Shown here piece after piece: positions 1 through 5,436 of a stretch of DNA of 5,436 nt. The stretch is from Clostridiales bacterium UBA2658. Lineage in GTDB: Bacteria; Bacillota; Clostridia; Oscillospirales; Oscillospiraceae. The notes under the pieces were generated by a model. The model saw only the letters and a program-made list of their open reading frames with translations. It did not search any database and had not been told where the DNA came from. Each line of letters starts with the position of its first letter. The stretch's first letter is position 1. The stretch covers positions 42,019 through 47,454 of the forward strand of contig DEMY01000020.1 of NCBI GenBank assembly GCA_002359425.1, written 5' to 3'. A program made the position numbers and the translations under genes.

Positions 1-1930
1 CTTCCTTTTTTTGTTTTTTTTTTTTTTTTATGTAAACCTGCGTACCGCGCTTCTCGGCCATGTCTAAAATTTTCTGCCGCTCGGGATGGTCTTCGCCATT
101 TTCGGGAATGACGAGACAGCGGACTTTCACACGCGCAATCAGCCGCTCAGCGCCGTTGACGTGGTCGTCGTCAAAATGCGTGAGCGCCAGAACGTCCACC
201 GTATCGCGCCCGCGGCCCAAAAGCCATGCGGAAACTGTATCCCCGGCATTCGTAAGCTTGCCCTTGCCGCCACAGTCTACGACGGTGGTGGTCTTTGCGG
301 CGGTCATGACAAGGCTCTCGCCCTGTCCAACGTCCAGCGCCGTAAAGCTGCCGGGGTCGCGCGCCGCTGAAATCTCCGTGAAAACAATGAGACAGCAAAG
401 GGACGACACCGCAATGCAAGTTGGCGTCACAAAGCGAAAGCCTTTATTGCCTCGCAAGATATAAAACAGTATAAAAATCGCATAGACTGCGACAAGCCAC
501 CAGCCAAAGACATTCCCGTTTGTGTACACCGCCCCGTAGGGCATCTTCGCCGCCGCCCGCACAACGCCGAGGATGAAGCCAGCAAAAACGCTCGTCACTG
601 CACCGACGGCTTTCCCCAGCGGCAGCCAGAGCGCGCCGAAAACGCAGGCAAAGTAGCCGAGCAGAAACGCAGCCGTAATGGCCCAGAAAATGAGGATGTT
701 CACCAAAATACCGACAATCGAAACATAGCCAAAATACAGCGCCGAGACCGGGGTTGAAAAGACGATAGCGCCGATTGTCGCGGCAAACGAGGCGTCTATC
801 TCCGACAAAACGCGCTTGCCGAAGCGCTGCGGCTTTGTGCCCCTCTTTGGCTTTCCGAAGCAGGAACGGTGGGCTTCCGTCAGCTTTTTGTAAAACGCCG
901 GGGTAATCACCAAAATGCCGAGCGTCGCCGCAAATGTGAGCTGCAAACTGACCGACGCGCAGGCGGACGGGTTTAAAAGCAGCATAACTGCGAGCACAGT
1001 TGTGAGCGACGTAACCGAATCGTTCTGCCGTCCCAAAAGCGGAGCCGCGAGGACGAACAAATACATAAACGCCGCCCGCACAACCGATGGCGTCGCCCCG
1101 GCAAACGGGACGAAAAGCAAAATAACGATCATGCTAACAAGGGCCGCCGCCTTCTTCCGCCGCATCATAAGCCGGATGAAGCCGACAAGAAACGCAACGT
1201 TCATACCCGAAACCGCAACAACGTGCAAAATGCCTGCCCGCGCCATCTGCGAATAGGTCAGCGCGTCCGCGTAAAGAAGCTTTGTGTCGCCCGTGAGCAG
1301 GCCCGTCATGAGCGCAACGGCGTCCGGCCAGAAGACCTTTTCAGAAAGCGCCATCACTTCCCGCGCAAGGCGCTTCGGAAAATAGCGCAAGCTGCCGCCA
1401 TCCCGCGATACGACCGCCGTGTCGCTCTTCGGGTAGCATACAAGCCAAACGTCGCCCGCGTTCAGGCCGGAATAGGGCTTTCCGAAGCGCCGATCCGCCG
1501 CCTTGACGTATGCTTTCAGACGAATCACGTCCCCCGGCGCGAGTTCCGGCGCCTGCGTATCATAGTAATCCACTGTCGCGCCGAGTTTTGGCGTTTCGTC
1601 CCCGATAAGCCGCACGTTAAGGCGCGTATAGCTGTCGAAAACATCCGAGTAATCAGCGACGCGCGCCTCTATCGTCAGCTCTTTTTCGGAGATAGCTTTC
1701 GCAGGCAGTGCGCGGGTCACATAGGAATACCGGCACACGGCAAAGCCGCAGGCGGCGGCAATACTCAACAACAGAACGCGCCGTCTCGCATCTCCTTGAA
1801 AGAAAAAGCACGAAAGCGCCGCGAGTGCGCAAAGGCCCGCCGCATCGAGAAGGTATTGAGGCTCGACAAGGTAGAACGCCAGAAAGACAGCAGCCGAAAA
1901 AGCACCGGCCACCGTCGCAAGCTTTCGCAA
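1..1930 (-). CDS. comEC: ComEC/Rec2-family DNA internalisation channel protein, 3' end beyond window
   Basis: ComEC is the polytopic membrane protein that carries single-stranded transforming DNA across the cytoplasmic membrane. Translating the complement gives 643 codons without a stop, running off the left edge; full-length members are usually about 700-850 residues. In order I see three N-terminal hydrophobic segments (about 4-22, 27-44, 52-66), a soluble DUF4131/OB-like stretch (about 75-185), the Competence domain (about 210-475) with family signature HVVAVSGMN at 236-244 and many membrane segments, and a metallo-beta-lactamase-like domain from about 525: LDVGQGES (D533), VVDCGGKG (D552) and THFDDDHVNG (H585, D587-D589, H590). 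The start is TTG at 1928-1930: an in-frame TGA lies at 1937-1939, and a GGGGTGAGGAG ribosome site lies just upstream. The last residues (634-643) are nearly all lysine, from an A16 run, and are suspect. Identity is confident from motifs; whether the cell is competent cannot be told. Confidence 0.93.
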   Translation of the reverse strand, partial: MRKLATVAGAFSAAVFLAFYLVEPQYLLDAAGLCALAALSCFFFQGDARRRVLLLSIAAACGFAVCRYSYVTRALPAKAISEKELTIEARVADYSDVFDSYTRLNVRLIGDETPKLGATVDYYDTQAPELAPGDVIRLKAYVKAADRRFGKPYSGLNAGDVWLVCYPKSDTAVVSRDGGSLRYFPKRLAREVMALSEKVFWPDAVALMTGLLTGDTKLLYADALTYSQMARAGILHVVAVSGMNVAFLVGFIRLMMRRKKAAALVSMIVILLFVPFAGATPSVVRAAFMYLFVLAAPLLGRQNDSVTSLTTVLAVMLLLNPSACASVSLQLTFAATLGILVITPAFYKKLTEAHRSCFGKPKRGTKPQRFGKRVLSEIDASFAATIGAIVFSTPVSALYFGYVSIVGILVNILIFWAITAAFLLGYFACVFGALWLPLGKAVGAVTSVFAGFILGVVRAAAKMPYGAVYTNGNVFGWWLVAVYAIFILFYILRGNKGFRFVTPTCIAVSSLCCLIVFTEISAARDPGSFTALDVGQGESLVMTAAKTTTVVDCGGKGKLTNAGDTVSAWLLGRGRDTVDVLALTHFDDDHVNGAERLIARVKVRCLVIPENGEDHPERQKILDMAEKRGTQVYIKKKKKQKKE

Positions 1931-1945
1931 ATCTCCTCACCCCTT
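1931..1945 (-). promoter_or_regulatory. Ribosome binding site that decides the comEC TTG start
   Basis: The transcript reads AAGGGGTGAGGAGAT immediately before TTG. GGGGTGA (1937-1943) is close to the ideal GGAGGTGA anti-SD partner and ends 6 nt before the TTG at 1930; AGGAG at 1933-1937 is only 2 nt away. The in-frame TGA at 1937-1939 excludes any upstream start in this frame. The next plausible alternative, GTG at 1910-1912, is too far from the site. Confidence 0.65.
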
Positions 1946-2100
1946 CATCTCTCGTAAACGCTCCTGTCCCGCAGCCGTGTCGATCCTTCTGTCAGGCTCC
2001 CCGCGAAGCTGAAGGACTTTATGGGGAAACGAAAAGTAAAAGTTTTCCGCTTTCGGGGAACGACATCATAGGGCTTTGCGTTAACGCAAACGGCGGACAT
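1945..2100 (-). CDS. Doubtful small ORF, 51 codons, between the HIT gene and comEC
   Basis: An ATG at 2098-2100 opens a frame that ends in TGA at 1945-1947, 14 nt before the comEC TTG, so coupling would be possible. The predicted peptide is basic, has no recognisable motif, membrane segment or signal, and includes a run rich in K, R, F and T. Against it: the ATG lies inside the 9-bp hairpin, no clear Shine-Dalgarno precedes it, codon use is not like the neighbours, and the first codons coincide with the palindrome. I list it because it fills the gap and stops right at the comEC ribosome site, but I think it is more likely non-coding leader. Confidence 0.15.
   Translation of the reverse strand: MSAVCVNAKPYDVVPRKRKTFTFRFPIKSFSFAGSLTEGSTRLRDRSVYER
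1984..2016 (-). promoter_or_regulatory. Imperfect hairpin in the comEC upstream region
   Basis: TCCTT (transcript 2016-2012) can pair with AAGGA (1988-1984), and inside it CAGCT pairs with AG(C)CTG with a bulge, closing a GC-rich loop. No U run follows, so it is not an intrinsic terminator. It lies about 55 nt before the comEC start. The pairing is modest and could be chance. Confidence 0.2.
2075..2090. repeat. 16-bp perfect palindrome TTTGCGTTAACGCAAA
   Basis: Every base is self-complementary, centred on GTTAAC. It directly abuts the 9-bp hairpin at 2091-2112 and lies about 145 bp upstream of the comEC start. A perfect two-fold symmetric site of this length in an intergenic gap could be an operator for a dimeric regulator, or form a second hairpin in the RNA. 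I do not recognise it as a known operator, and it does not match the Firmicutes LexA box. Confidence 0.5.
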
Positions 2101-2112
2101 CTCTGCCCGCCG
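2091..2112 (-). promoter_or_regulatory. RNA hairpin downstream of the HIT gene
   Basis: On the minus-strand transcript CGGCGGGCA pairs with TGTCCGCCG over 9 bp with a GAGA (GNRA-type) tetraloop. One pair is G.U on the minus-strand RNA but would be an A-C mismatch on the plus-strand RNA, so the structure favours minus-strand transcription. It begins 33 nt after the HIT stop codon. It is followed by TTTGCG, not a U run, so it is a poor intrinsic terminator. It could be a weak or factor-dependent terminator, a 3'-end stabiliser or part of the comEC leader. Confidence 0.5.
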
Positions 2113-2145
2113 TCAGGCGTTTCACCCCAAAAGGAGCGCGATATG

Positions 2146-2487
2146 TTACACGATGGTCTCACCCATGACCTTGCCCGCAAGCACATGGAAGTGCAGGTGC
2201 GGGACAGTCTGACCCGCGTTCTCGCCACAGTTGTTGACGACGCGGAAACCGCCGTCCAGATGCTCCTGCTTGGCAAGCTTTGCAATGATCTCAAAAACGT
2301 ATGCCACTTCGCCGGAATTTTCAGGCGTTATCTCCGTCGTTGCCGGAATGTGCTTTTTCGGAACGACGAGGAAGTGGACCGGAGCCTGCGGATGGATGTC
2401 CCGGAAGGCGATCACGCGGTCGTCCTCATAGAGCTTGTCGGCGGGAATTTCTCCGTTTATAATCTTGCAGAAAATACAGTCGGACAT
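2146..2487 (-). CDS. hinT: HinT-type histidine triad (HIT) nucleotide-binding hydrolase
   Basis: This is a complete 113-residue HIT protein of the HinT/HINT1 branch: cytoplasmic enzymes, usually homodimers, that hydrolyse purine nucleoside phosphoramidates and aminoacyl-adenylates to AMP. The catalytic triad H-x-H-x-H is intact in VPHLHFHVLAG (H97, H99, H101). The N-terminal CIFCKI (C4, C7) with KKHIP (H46) is the metal-site pattern seen in many small HIT proteins, and the DIHPQAPVHFLVVPKKHIP region is typical of the subfamily. Length is normal (E. coli HinT is 119). The ATG at 2485-2487 follows AAAGGAG at 2497-2503 by 9 nt. It lies 53 nt downstream of alaS on the same strand with no terminator between, so co-transcription with alaS is likely. 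The in vivo substrate is not known from sequence; the pairing with alaS suggests alanyl-AMP as one candidate. Confidence 0.95.
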   Translation of the reverse strand: MSDCIFCKIINGEIPADKLYEDDRVIAFRDIHPQAPVHFLVVPKKHIPATTEITPENSGEVAYVFEIIAKLAKQEHLDGGFRVVNNCGENAGQTVPHLHFHVLAGKVMGETIV

Positions 2488-2496
2488 TTGGACATT

Positions 2497-2503
2497 CTCC
2501 TTT
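2497..2503 (-). promoter_or_regulatory. Ribosome binding site of the HIT gene
   Basis: AAAGGAG lies 9 nt before the ATG at 2485-2487. A second ATG at 2493-2495, within a tandem ATGTCC-AA-ATGTCC repeat, is only 1 nt from the site and out of frame, so the inner ATG is the real start. Confidence 0.75.
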
Positions 2504-2540
2504 CGGGATATTGGATTTTAGAATACAGCTGTTCGGTAGA

Positions 2541-5177
2541 TTATTTTACCTTTGCGTTGACAAAATCGTCTACCGTTGCAAACGCATCGTCGAGCTTCAT
2601 TTCGTCCTTCGCACCGCCCATGGCGCGCTCGGGCTTACCGCCGCCGCTGCCGCCGGTGATGACGGTGATGCTCTTAATAAGCTCGCCCGCCTTGACGCCG
2701 GCCTTGACCGCTTTGTCCCCGCAGACGGCGAGCAGGCTGATCTTATCGCCGTTTATGGCGGCGAGTGCGGCTACGACCATTTCATCGTCGCGGAGCATGT
2801 CGCCCATCTGGCGCAGTTCGTCCGCCGACATATCCGGGAAAATGCCGGTGACGACCTTCACGCCCTTGACCGTCTTCGCGCCGAACAGGACACGGTCGGC
2901 CTGCGTCTTGAGTTGCTGGGCCTGCATTTTTTCAACAAGCTTACGGCTCCTGCGGTAGTCCTTAACAAGCTGGACAAACTTGTCCTCCAGCTCGTTCGGG
3001 TTTGTTTTCAGCGTATCGGACATACGGCGCAGAACAGCCGAGCCTTGACGCAGCTCATCCATAACGGCCTCACCGACAATGGCTTCGATACGGCGCACGC
3101 CGGAAGCGATGGAACTCTCACTCTTGATGCGGAACGCTCCAGCCTTCGCGGTGTTGTCCAGATGCGTGCCGCCGCAGAGCTCAACGGAGTAGCCGCCCAT
3201 GTTGACCACGCGGACAACGTCCCCATATTTTTCGGAGAACAGCGCCATCGCGCCCATGGCCTTGGCCTCCGCAATGGGCATTTCGCACGTTTCGATCGGA
3301 TCGCCCTCCAAAATCGCGCGGTTTACATACTTTTCAATAAGCGCAAGCTCTTCCTCCGAAATCGCAGAGAAATGCGTGAAGTCAAAGCGGAGCCTGTCCG
3401 GCTCGACCAGAGAACCGGCCTGCTCGACATGGTCGCCAAGGACGGTTTTCAGCGCCTTCTGGAGCAAATGCGTTGATGAGTGCGCGCGCATAATGGCACG
3501 GCGGCGCGAAACGTCGATGGCGGCTGTAACCTCATCGTCCACCGAAATACTGCCGCTCACAATTTTGCCGTGGTGCATAAACTTGCCGGCCTTGTTTTTC
3601 TGAACATCGGTAACCTCGAAGTCGCCCTTTGCCGTTTTCAGCGAGCCGTGGTCCGCGACCTGACCGCCCATTTCGGCGTAGAACGGGGTTTTGTCCAGAA
3701 CGATGATGGCCTCGTTGCCTTCCTTCGCCGTCGAGCACAGTTCCTCTCCGACAACGATGGCGAGTACCCTTCCGGTGTCCTCGTTGTGGTCATAGCCCGT
3801 AAACTGCGTCGGCGTCGCGTCGAGTCCGAGGTCGATGCCGGCCCATGCAAGATCGCCCAGCGCGGCTCTGGCCTCGCGGGCACGGACACGCTGTTCCTCC
3901 ATGCAAGCGTCAAAATCTTTGCGGTCGATCTTTAAGCCCTGCTCCTCAACGATCTCCGCCGTGAGGTCGATGGGGAAGCCGTAGGTGTCGTAAAGCTTAA
4001 AGGCGTCCGCGCCGGAAAAGACCGTTGCGCCGGACTTTTTGTGCTCGTCGAGCATGTCGGCAACAATCTTCATGCCGCCGTCGATGGTCTTGGCAAAGTT
4101 TTCTTCCTCAATCTTGATGACGCGGGTGATATAGTCCTTTTTCGCCACCAGCTCCGGATAGGCCACCTTGTTTTCGTGGATAACCGTGTCGCAGACCTCG
4201 TAAAGGAACGGGTCGTTGACGCCGAGGAGCTTTCCGTGCCGCGCGGCGCGGCGGAGAAGACGGCGCAAAACGTAGCCGCGTCCCTCGTTCGAGGGCAAAA
4301 CGCCGTCCGCAATCATCATGGTCGCGCTGCGGATGTGGTCGGTGATGACGCGAAGCGAGGTATCGACCGCCTTAGACTGACCATAGCGCGCGCCGGTGAT
4401 TTCGCTCACCTTATTGGTGATATTCATAACGGTGTCTACGTCGAATAATGAGTCAACGCCTTGACACACAACGGCAAGGCGCTCAAGGCCCATGCCGGTG
4501 TCGATGTTTTTCTGAATAAGCTCGGTGTAGTTGCCGTTTCCGTCGTTGCTAAACTGGCTGAAAACGACGTTCCAAATCTCAATAAAGCGGTCGCAGTCGC
4601 AGCCGGGGCCACAGGTAGGGCTGCCGCAGCCGTACTGCTCACCGCGATCGAAGTAAATCTCAGAGCAGGGGCCGCACGGACCGGAGCCGTGCTCCCAGAA
4701 GTTGTCGTCCTTGCCGAGCCGCGTGATGCGCTCCGCCGGAACGCCGATCTCGTCGCGCCAGATGGCGAATGCCTCGTCGTCTTCCACGTAGACGGACGGA
4801 TACAGGCGGTTCGGGTCCATGCCGATCCACCCGGGAGAGGTCAAAAACTCCCACGCCCACGCGATAGCTTCGTGTTTGAAATAGTCGCCAAAGGAGAAGT
4901 TACCGAGCATCTCGAAATAGGTACCGTGGCGCGCGGTGTGTCCGATATTTTCAATGTCGCCGGTGCGAACGCACTTTTGGCAGGTGGTCACGCGGCGGCG
5001 CGGTGGCTCCTGTTCGCCGGTGAACCACGGCTTCAGCGGAGCCATGCCCGCGTTTATGAGCAGAAGCGAAGCGTCGTTCTGCGGAATAAGAGAGAAACTC
5101 GGCAGACGCAAGTGGCCTTTGCTCTCAAAAAAAGAAAGAAATTTTTCTCTCAGCTCGTTAAGTCCGTATTTTTCCAT
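2541..5177 (-). CDS. alaS: Alanyl-tRNA synthetase, complete
   Basis: AlaRS charges tRNA-Ala with alanine using ATP in the cytoplasm and clears mischarged Ser/Gly-tRNA-Ala. The 878 residues match the usual length (E. coli 876). Visible in order: class II catalytic core (about 1-235) with motif 2 region RTGDIENIGHTARHGTYFEM (71-90) and motif 3 GMGLERL (228-234); tRNA-recognition helical region (about 240-460, with RGYVLRRLLRRAARHGKLLG at 300-319); editing domain with PFYAEMGGQVAD (498-509), the zinc ligands HxxxH (H566, H570) and CGGTH (C668, H672); and a C-terminal coiled-coil/DHHA1 part (about 715-878) with the glycine-rich TGGSGGGKPERAMGG. A Cys-rich insert (C168, C171, C184, C189, C193, C195) sits between motifs 2 and 3. 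The start ATG follows GGGAGGAA (5187-5194) by 9 nt. It is first in the unit after its own promoter. No frame break or missing key residue was seen. Confidence 0.98.
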   Translation of the reverse strand: MEKYGLNELREKFLSFFESKGHLRLPSFSLIPQNDASLLLINAGMAPLKPWFTGEQEPPRRRVTTCQKCVRTGDIENIGHTARHGTYFEMLGNFSFGDYFKHEAIAWAWEFLTSPGWIGMDPNRLYPSVYVEDDEAFAIWRDEIGVPAERITRLGKDDNFWEHGSGPCGPCSEIYFDRGEQYGCGSPTCGPGCDCDRFIEIWNVVFSQFSNDGNGNYTELIQKNIDTGMGLERLAVVCQGVDSLFDVDTVMNITNKVSEITGARYGQSKAVDTSLRVITDHIRSATMMIADGVLPSNEGRGYVLRRLLRRAARHGKLLGVNDPFLYEVCDTVIHENKVAYPELVAKKDYITRVIKIEEENFAKTIDGGMKIVADMLDEHKKSGATVFSGADAFKLYDTYGFPIDLTAEIVEEQGLKIDRKDFDACMEEQRVRAREARAALGDLAWAGIDLGLDATPTQFTGYDHNEDTGRVLAIVVGEELCSTAKEGNEAIIVLDKTPFYAEMGGQVADHGSLKTAKGDFEVTDVQKNKAGKFMHHGKIVSGSISVDDEVTAAIDVSRRRAIMRAHSSTHLLQKALKTVLGDHVEQAGSLVEPDRLRFDFTHFSAISEEELALIEKYVNRAILEGDPIETCEMPIAEAKAMGAMALFSEKYGDVVRVVNMGGYSVELCGGTHLDNTAKAGAFRIKSESSIASGVRRIEAIVGEAVMDELRQGSAVLRRMSDTLKTNPNELEDKFVQLVKDYRRSRKLVEKMQAQQLKTQADRVLFGAKTVKGVKVVTGIFPDMSADELRQMGDMLRDDEMVVAALAAINGDKISLLAVCGDKAVKAGVKAGELIKSITVITGGSGGGKPERAMGGAKDEMKLDDAFATVDDFVNAKVK

Positions 5178-5186
5178 TCTTCCGTG

Positions 5187-5194
5187 TTCCTCCC
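5187..5194 (-). promoter_or_regulatory. Ribosome binding site of alaS
   Basis: GGGAGGAA on the minus strand ends 9 nt before the ATG at 5175-5177. It supports this start, which also matches the usual AlaRS N-terminus (short lead into the NELREKFLSFF helix). Confidence 0.8.
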
Positions 5195-5217
5195 GAAATG
5201 GTCTCTCTCAAAATAAT

Positions 5218-5255
5218 CCCGCGCGAGGCGGGAAGCGCTTGCCTGTGTCGGCAAG
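5218..5255 (-). promoter_or_regulatory. Two small hairpins in the alaS 5' leader
   Basis: The first, CTTGCC-GACACA-GGCAAG (5255-5238), is a perfect 6-bp stem. The second, CCCGC-CTCGC-GCGGG (5232-5218), is a perfect 5-bp stem followed by ATTATTTT. Between them AAGCGCTT (5233-5240) is self-complementary and overlaps the first stem, so alternative folds are possible. The leader from the predicted start (about 5270) to the ATG is only about 93 nt, and no T-box motif (AGGGTGGNACCGCG) is present. These could modulate translation or be a weak attenuator. Confidence 0.35.
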
Positions 5256-5276
5256 TGAAGACATTATAACTGATAT

Positions 5277-5304
5277 ATTTTATCATAATCTTTTCTCTTG
5301 TCAA
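5277..5304 (-). promoter_or_regulatory. Sigma-A (housekeeping) promoter of alaS and probably the HIT gene
   Basis: The minus strand carries a perfect -35 TTGACA (5299-5304), a 16-nt spacer and -10 TAAAAT (5277-5282, 5 of 6 matches to TATAAT), preceded by TGA that makes an extended -10 (TGnTAAAAT). The flanks are AT-rich in otherwise GC-rich DNA. Predicted initiation is near 5270-5271. A second perfect TATAAT at 5263-5268 just downstream has no good -35 and is probably incidental. Confidence 0.8.
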
Positions 5305-5397
5305 CAATTCCTTGCCCTGTTTCCGGTAAAACCGGCGGAACACGCTTTTTTAACTGCGTTGCCGAGCCGATCGGCGTTTATTCACTGCCCTCCGCGG
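5305..5397. other. Intergenic stretch between terminator and alaS promoter, no gene seen
   Basis: This holds a small inverted repeat CCGGT-AAA-ACCGG (5323-5335) and a 10-bp palindrome GCCGATCGGC (5366-5375). Neither has the context of a terminator or known operator. I find no T-box, small RNA or credible ORF here. Confidence 0.4.
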
Positions 5398-5434
5398 AAA
5401 AAGGGCGCTGATTTTTCATATCAGCGCCCTTTTT
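5398..5434. terminator. Bidirectional intrinsic terminator
   Basis: AAAAAGGGCGCTGAT (5398-5412) and its perfect complement ATCAGCGCCCTTTTT (5420-5434) flank a 7-nt loop. A 10-bp GC-rich stem core with A5 on one side and T5 on the other works in both directions. It ends whatever minus-strand gene lies to the right before the alaS promoter, and would equally stop plus-strand transcription leaving this region. Confidence 0.9.
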
Positions 5435-5436
5435 GT

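Noticed and set aside
1653..1940. 95-codon minus-strand frame starting with GTG at 1938-1940
   Set aside because: It shares the comEC ribosome site region but is in a different frame; the comEC frame has the family sequence throughout, so this is a shadow.
1223..1957. 244-codon plus-strand open frame
   Set aside because: It is antisense to comEC, whose minus frame carries HVVAVSGMN and continuous membrane segments; Arg/Ala-rich composition marks it as a shadow.
2091..2112. Intrinsic terminator of the HIT gene
   Set aside because: The stem is good, but the following bases are TTTGCGTTAAC rather than a U run, so I recorded it as a hairpin of unknown role.
1708..2958. 416-codon open frame on the plus strand
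   Set aside because: It runs antisense through the ends of comEC, the whole HIT gene and the 3' end of alaS, all with clear conserved motifs. It is a by-product of GC-rich codon use on the other strand, with no recognisable domain or ribosome site.
2511..3476. 321-codon plus-strand open frame
   Set aside because: It is entirely antisense to the AlaRS editing and C-terminal region; composition is typical of a mirror frame and there is no family match.
4461..5216. 251-codon plus-strand open frame
   Set aside because: It is antisense to the highly conserved AlaRS catalytic domain; long mirror frames are expected at this GC content.
5263..5268. Second TATAAT downstream of the alaS promoter
   Set aside because: The hexamer is perfect but the -35 position reads AGATTA; the upstream TTGACA/TAAAAT pair is far better.
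5158..5343. 61-codon minus-strand frame across the alaS promoter
   Set aside because: It would span the -35/-10 elements and overlap the alaS start out of frame; it has no ribosome site and no recognisable content.
5178..5436. T-box riboswitch upstream of alaS
   Set aside because: I looked for AGGGTGGNACCGCG and a specifier stem on the minus strand; neither is present and the transcribed leader is too short.

Overview
The window looks like ordinary chromosomal DNA from a GC-rich low-GC-lineage Gram-positive, most likely class Clostridia (gut Oscillospiraceae/Ruminococcaceae type). That placement is inferred from strong AGGAGG-type ribosome binding sites, a TTGACA/TAAAAT vegetative promoter, a Cys-rich AlaRS variant I associate with Firmicutes, and a Clostridia-style ComEC. 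No similarity search could be run.

All three genes are on the minus strand, so transcription runs from the right edge to the left. At the right edge (5398-5434) a perfect inverted repeat flanked by A and T runs is a bidirectional terminator that isolates the cluster from whatever lies beyond. A good sigma-A promoter (-35 at 5299-5304, -10 at 5277-5282) follows. A leader of about 90 nt with two small hairpins then leads into alaS (2541-5177), a complete 878-residue alanyl-tRNA synthetase with intact aminoacylation, editing and C-terminal parts. Only 53 nt later, with no terminator, comes a 113-residue HinT-type histidine-triad protein (2146-2487). A 215-nt gap with a 9-bp RNA hairpin, a 16-bp perfect palindrome and a doubtful 51-codon ORF separates it from comEC. 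This is the DNA-uptake channel gene, starting with TTG at 1930 and still open at the left edge after 643 codons.

The long comEC frame has no stop in the window and was worked out by translating the complement of 2-1930 by hand. Its last ten codons cross an A16 homopolymer that encodes almost only lysine where the family normally has ordinary metallo-beta-lactamase-fold sequence. This is either a contig-end artefact or a slippage site, and it is the most anomalous thing here.

Functionally, alaS and the HIT gene form a plausible transcription unit: one makes alanyl-adenylate, and HinT-type enzymes can hydrolyse aminoacyl-adenylates. comEC may be a read-through distal gene or have its own control in the gap. 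I see no mobile element, CRISPR array, rRNA or tRNA gene, and no convincing undescribed system.
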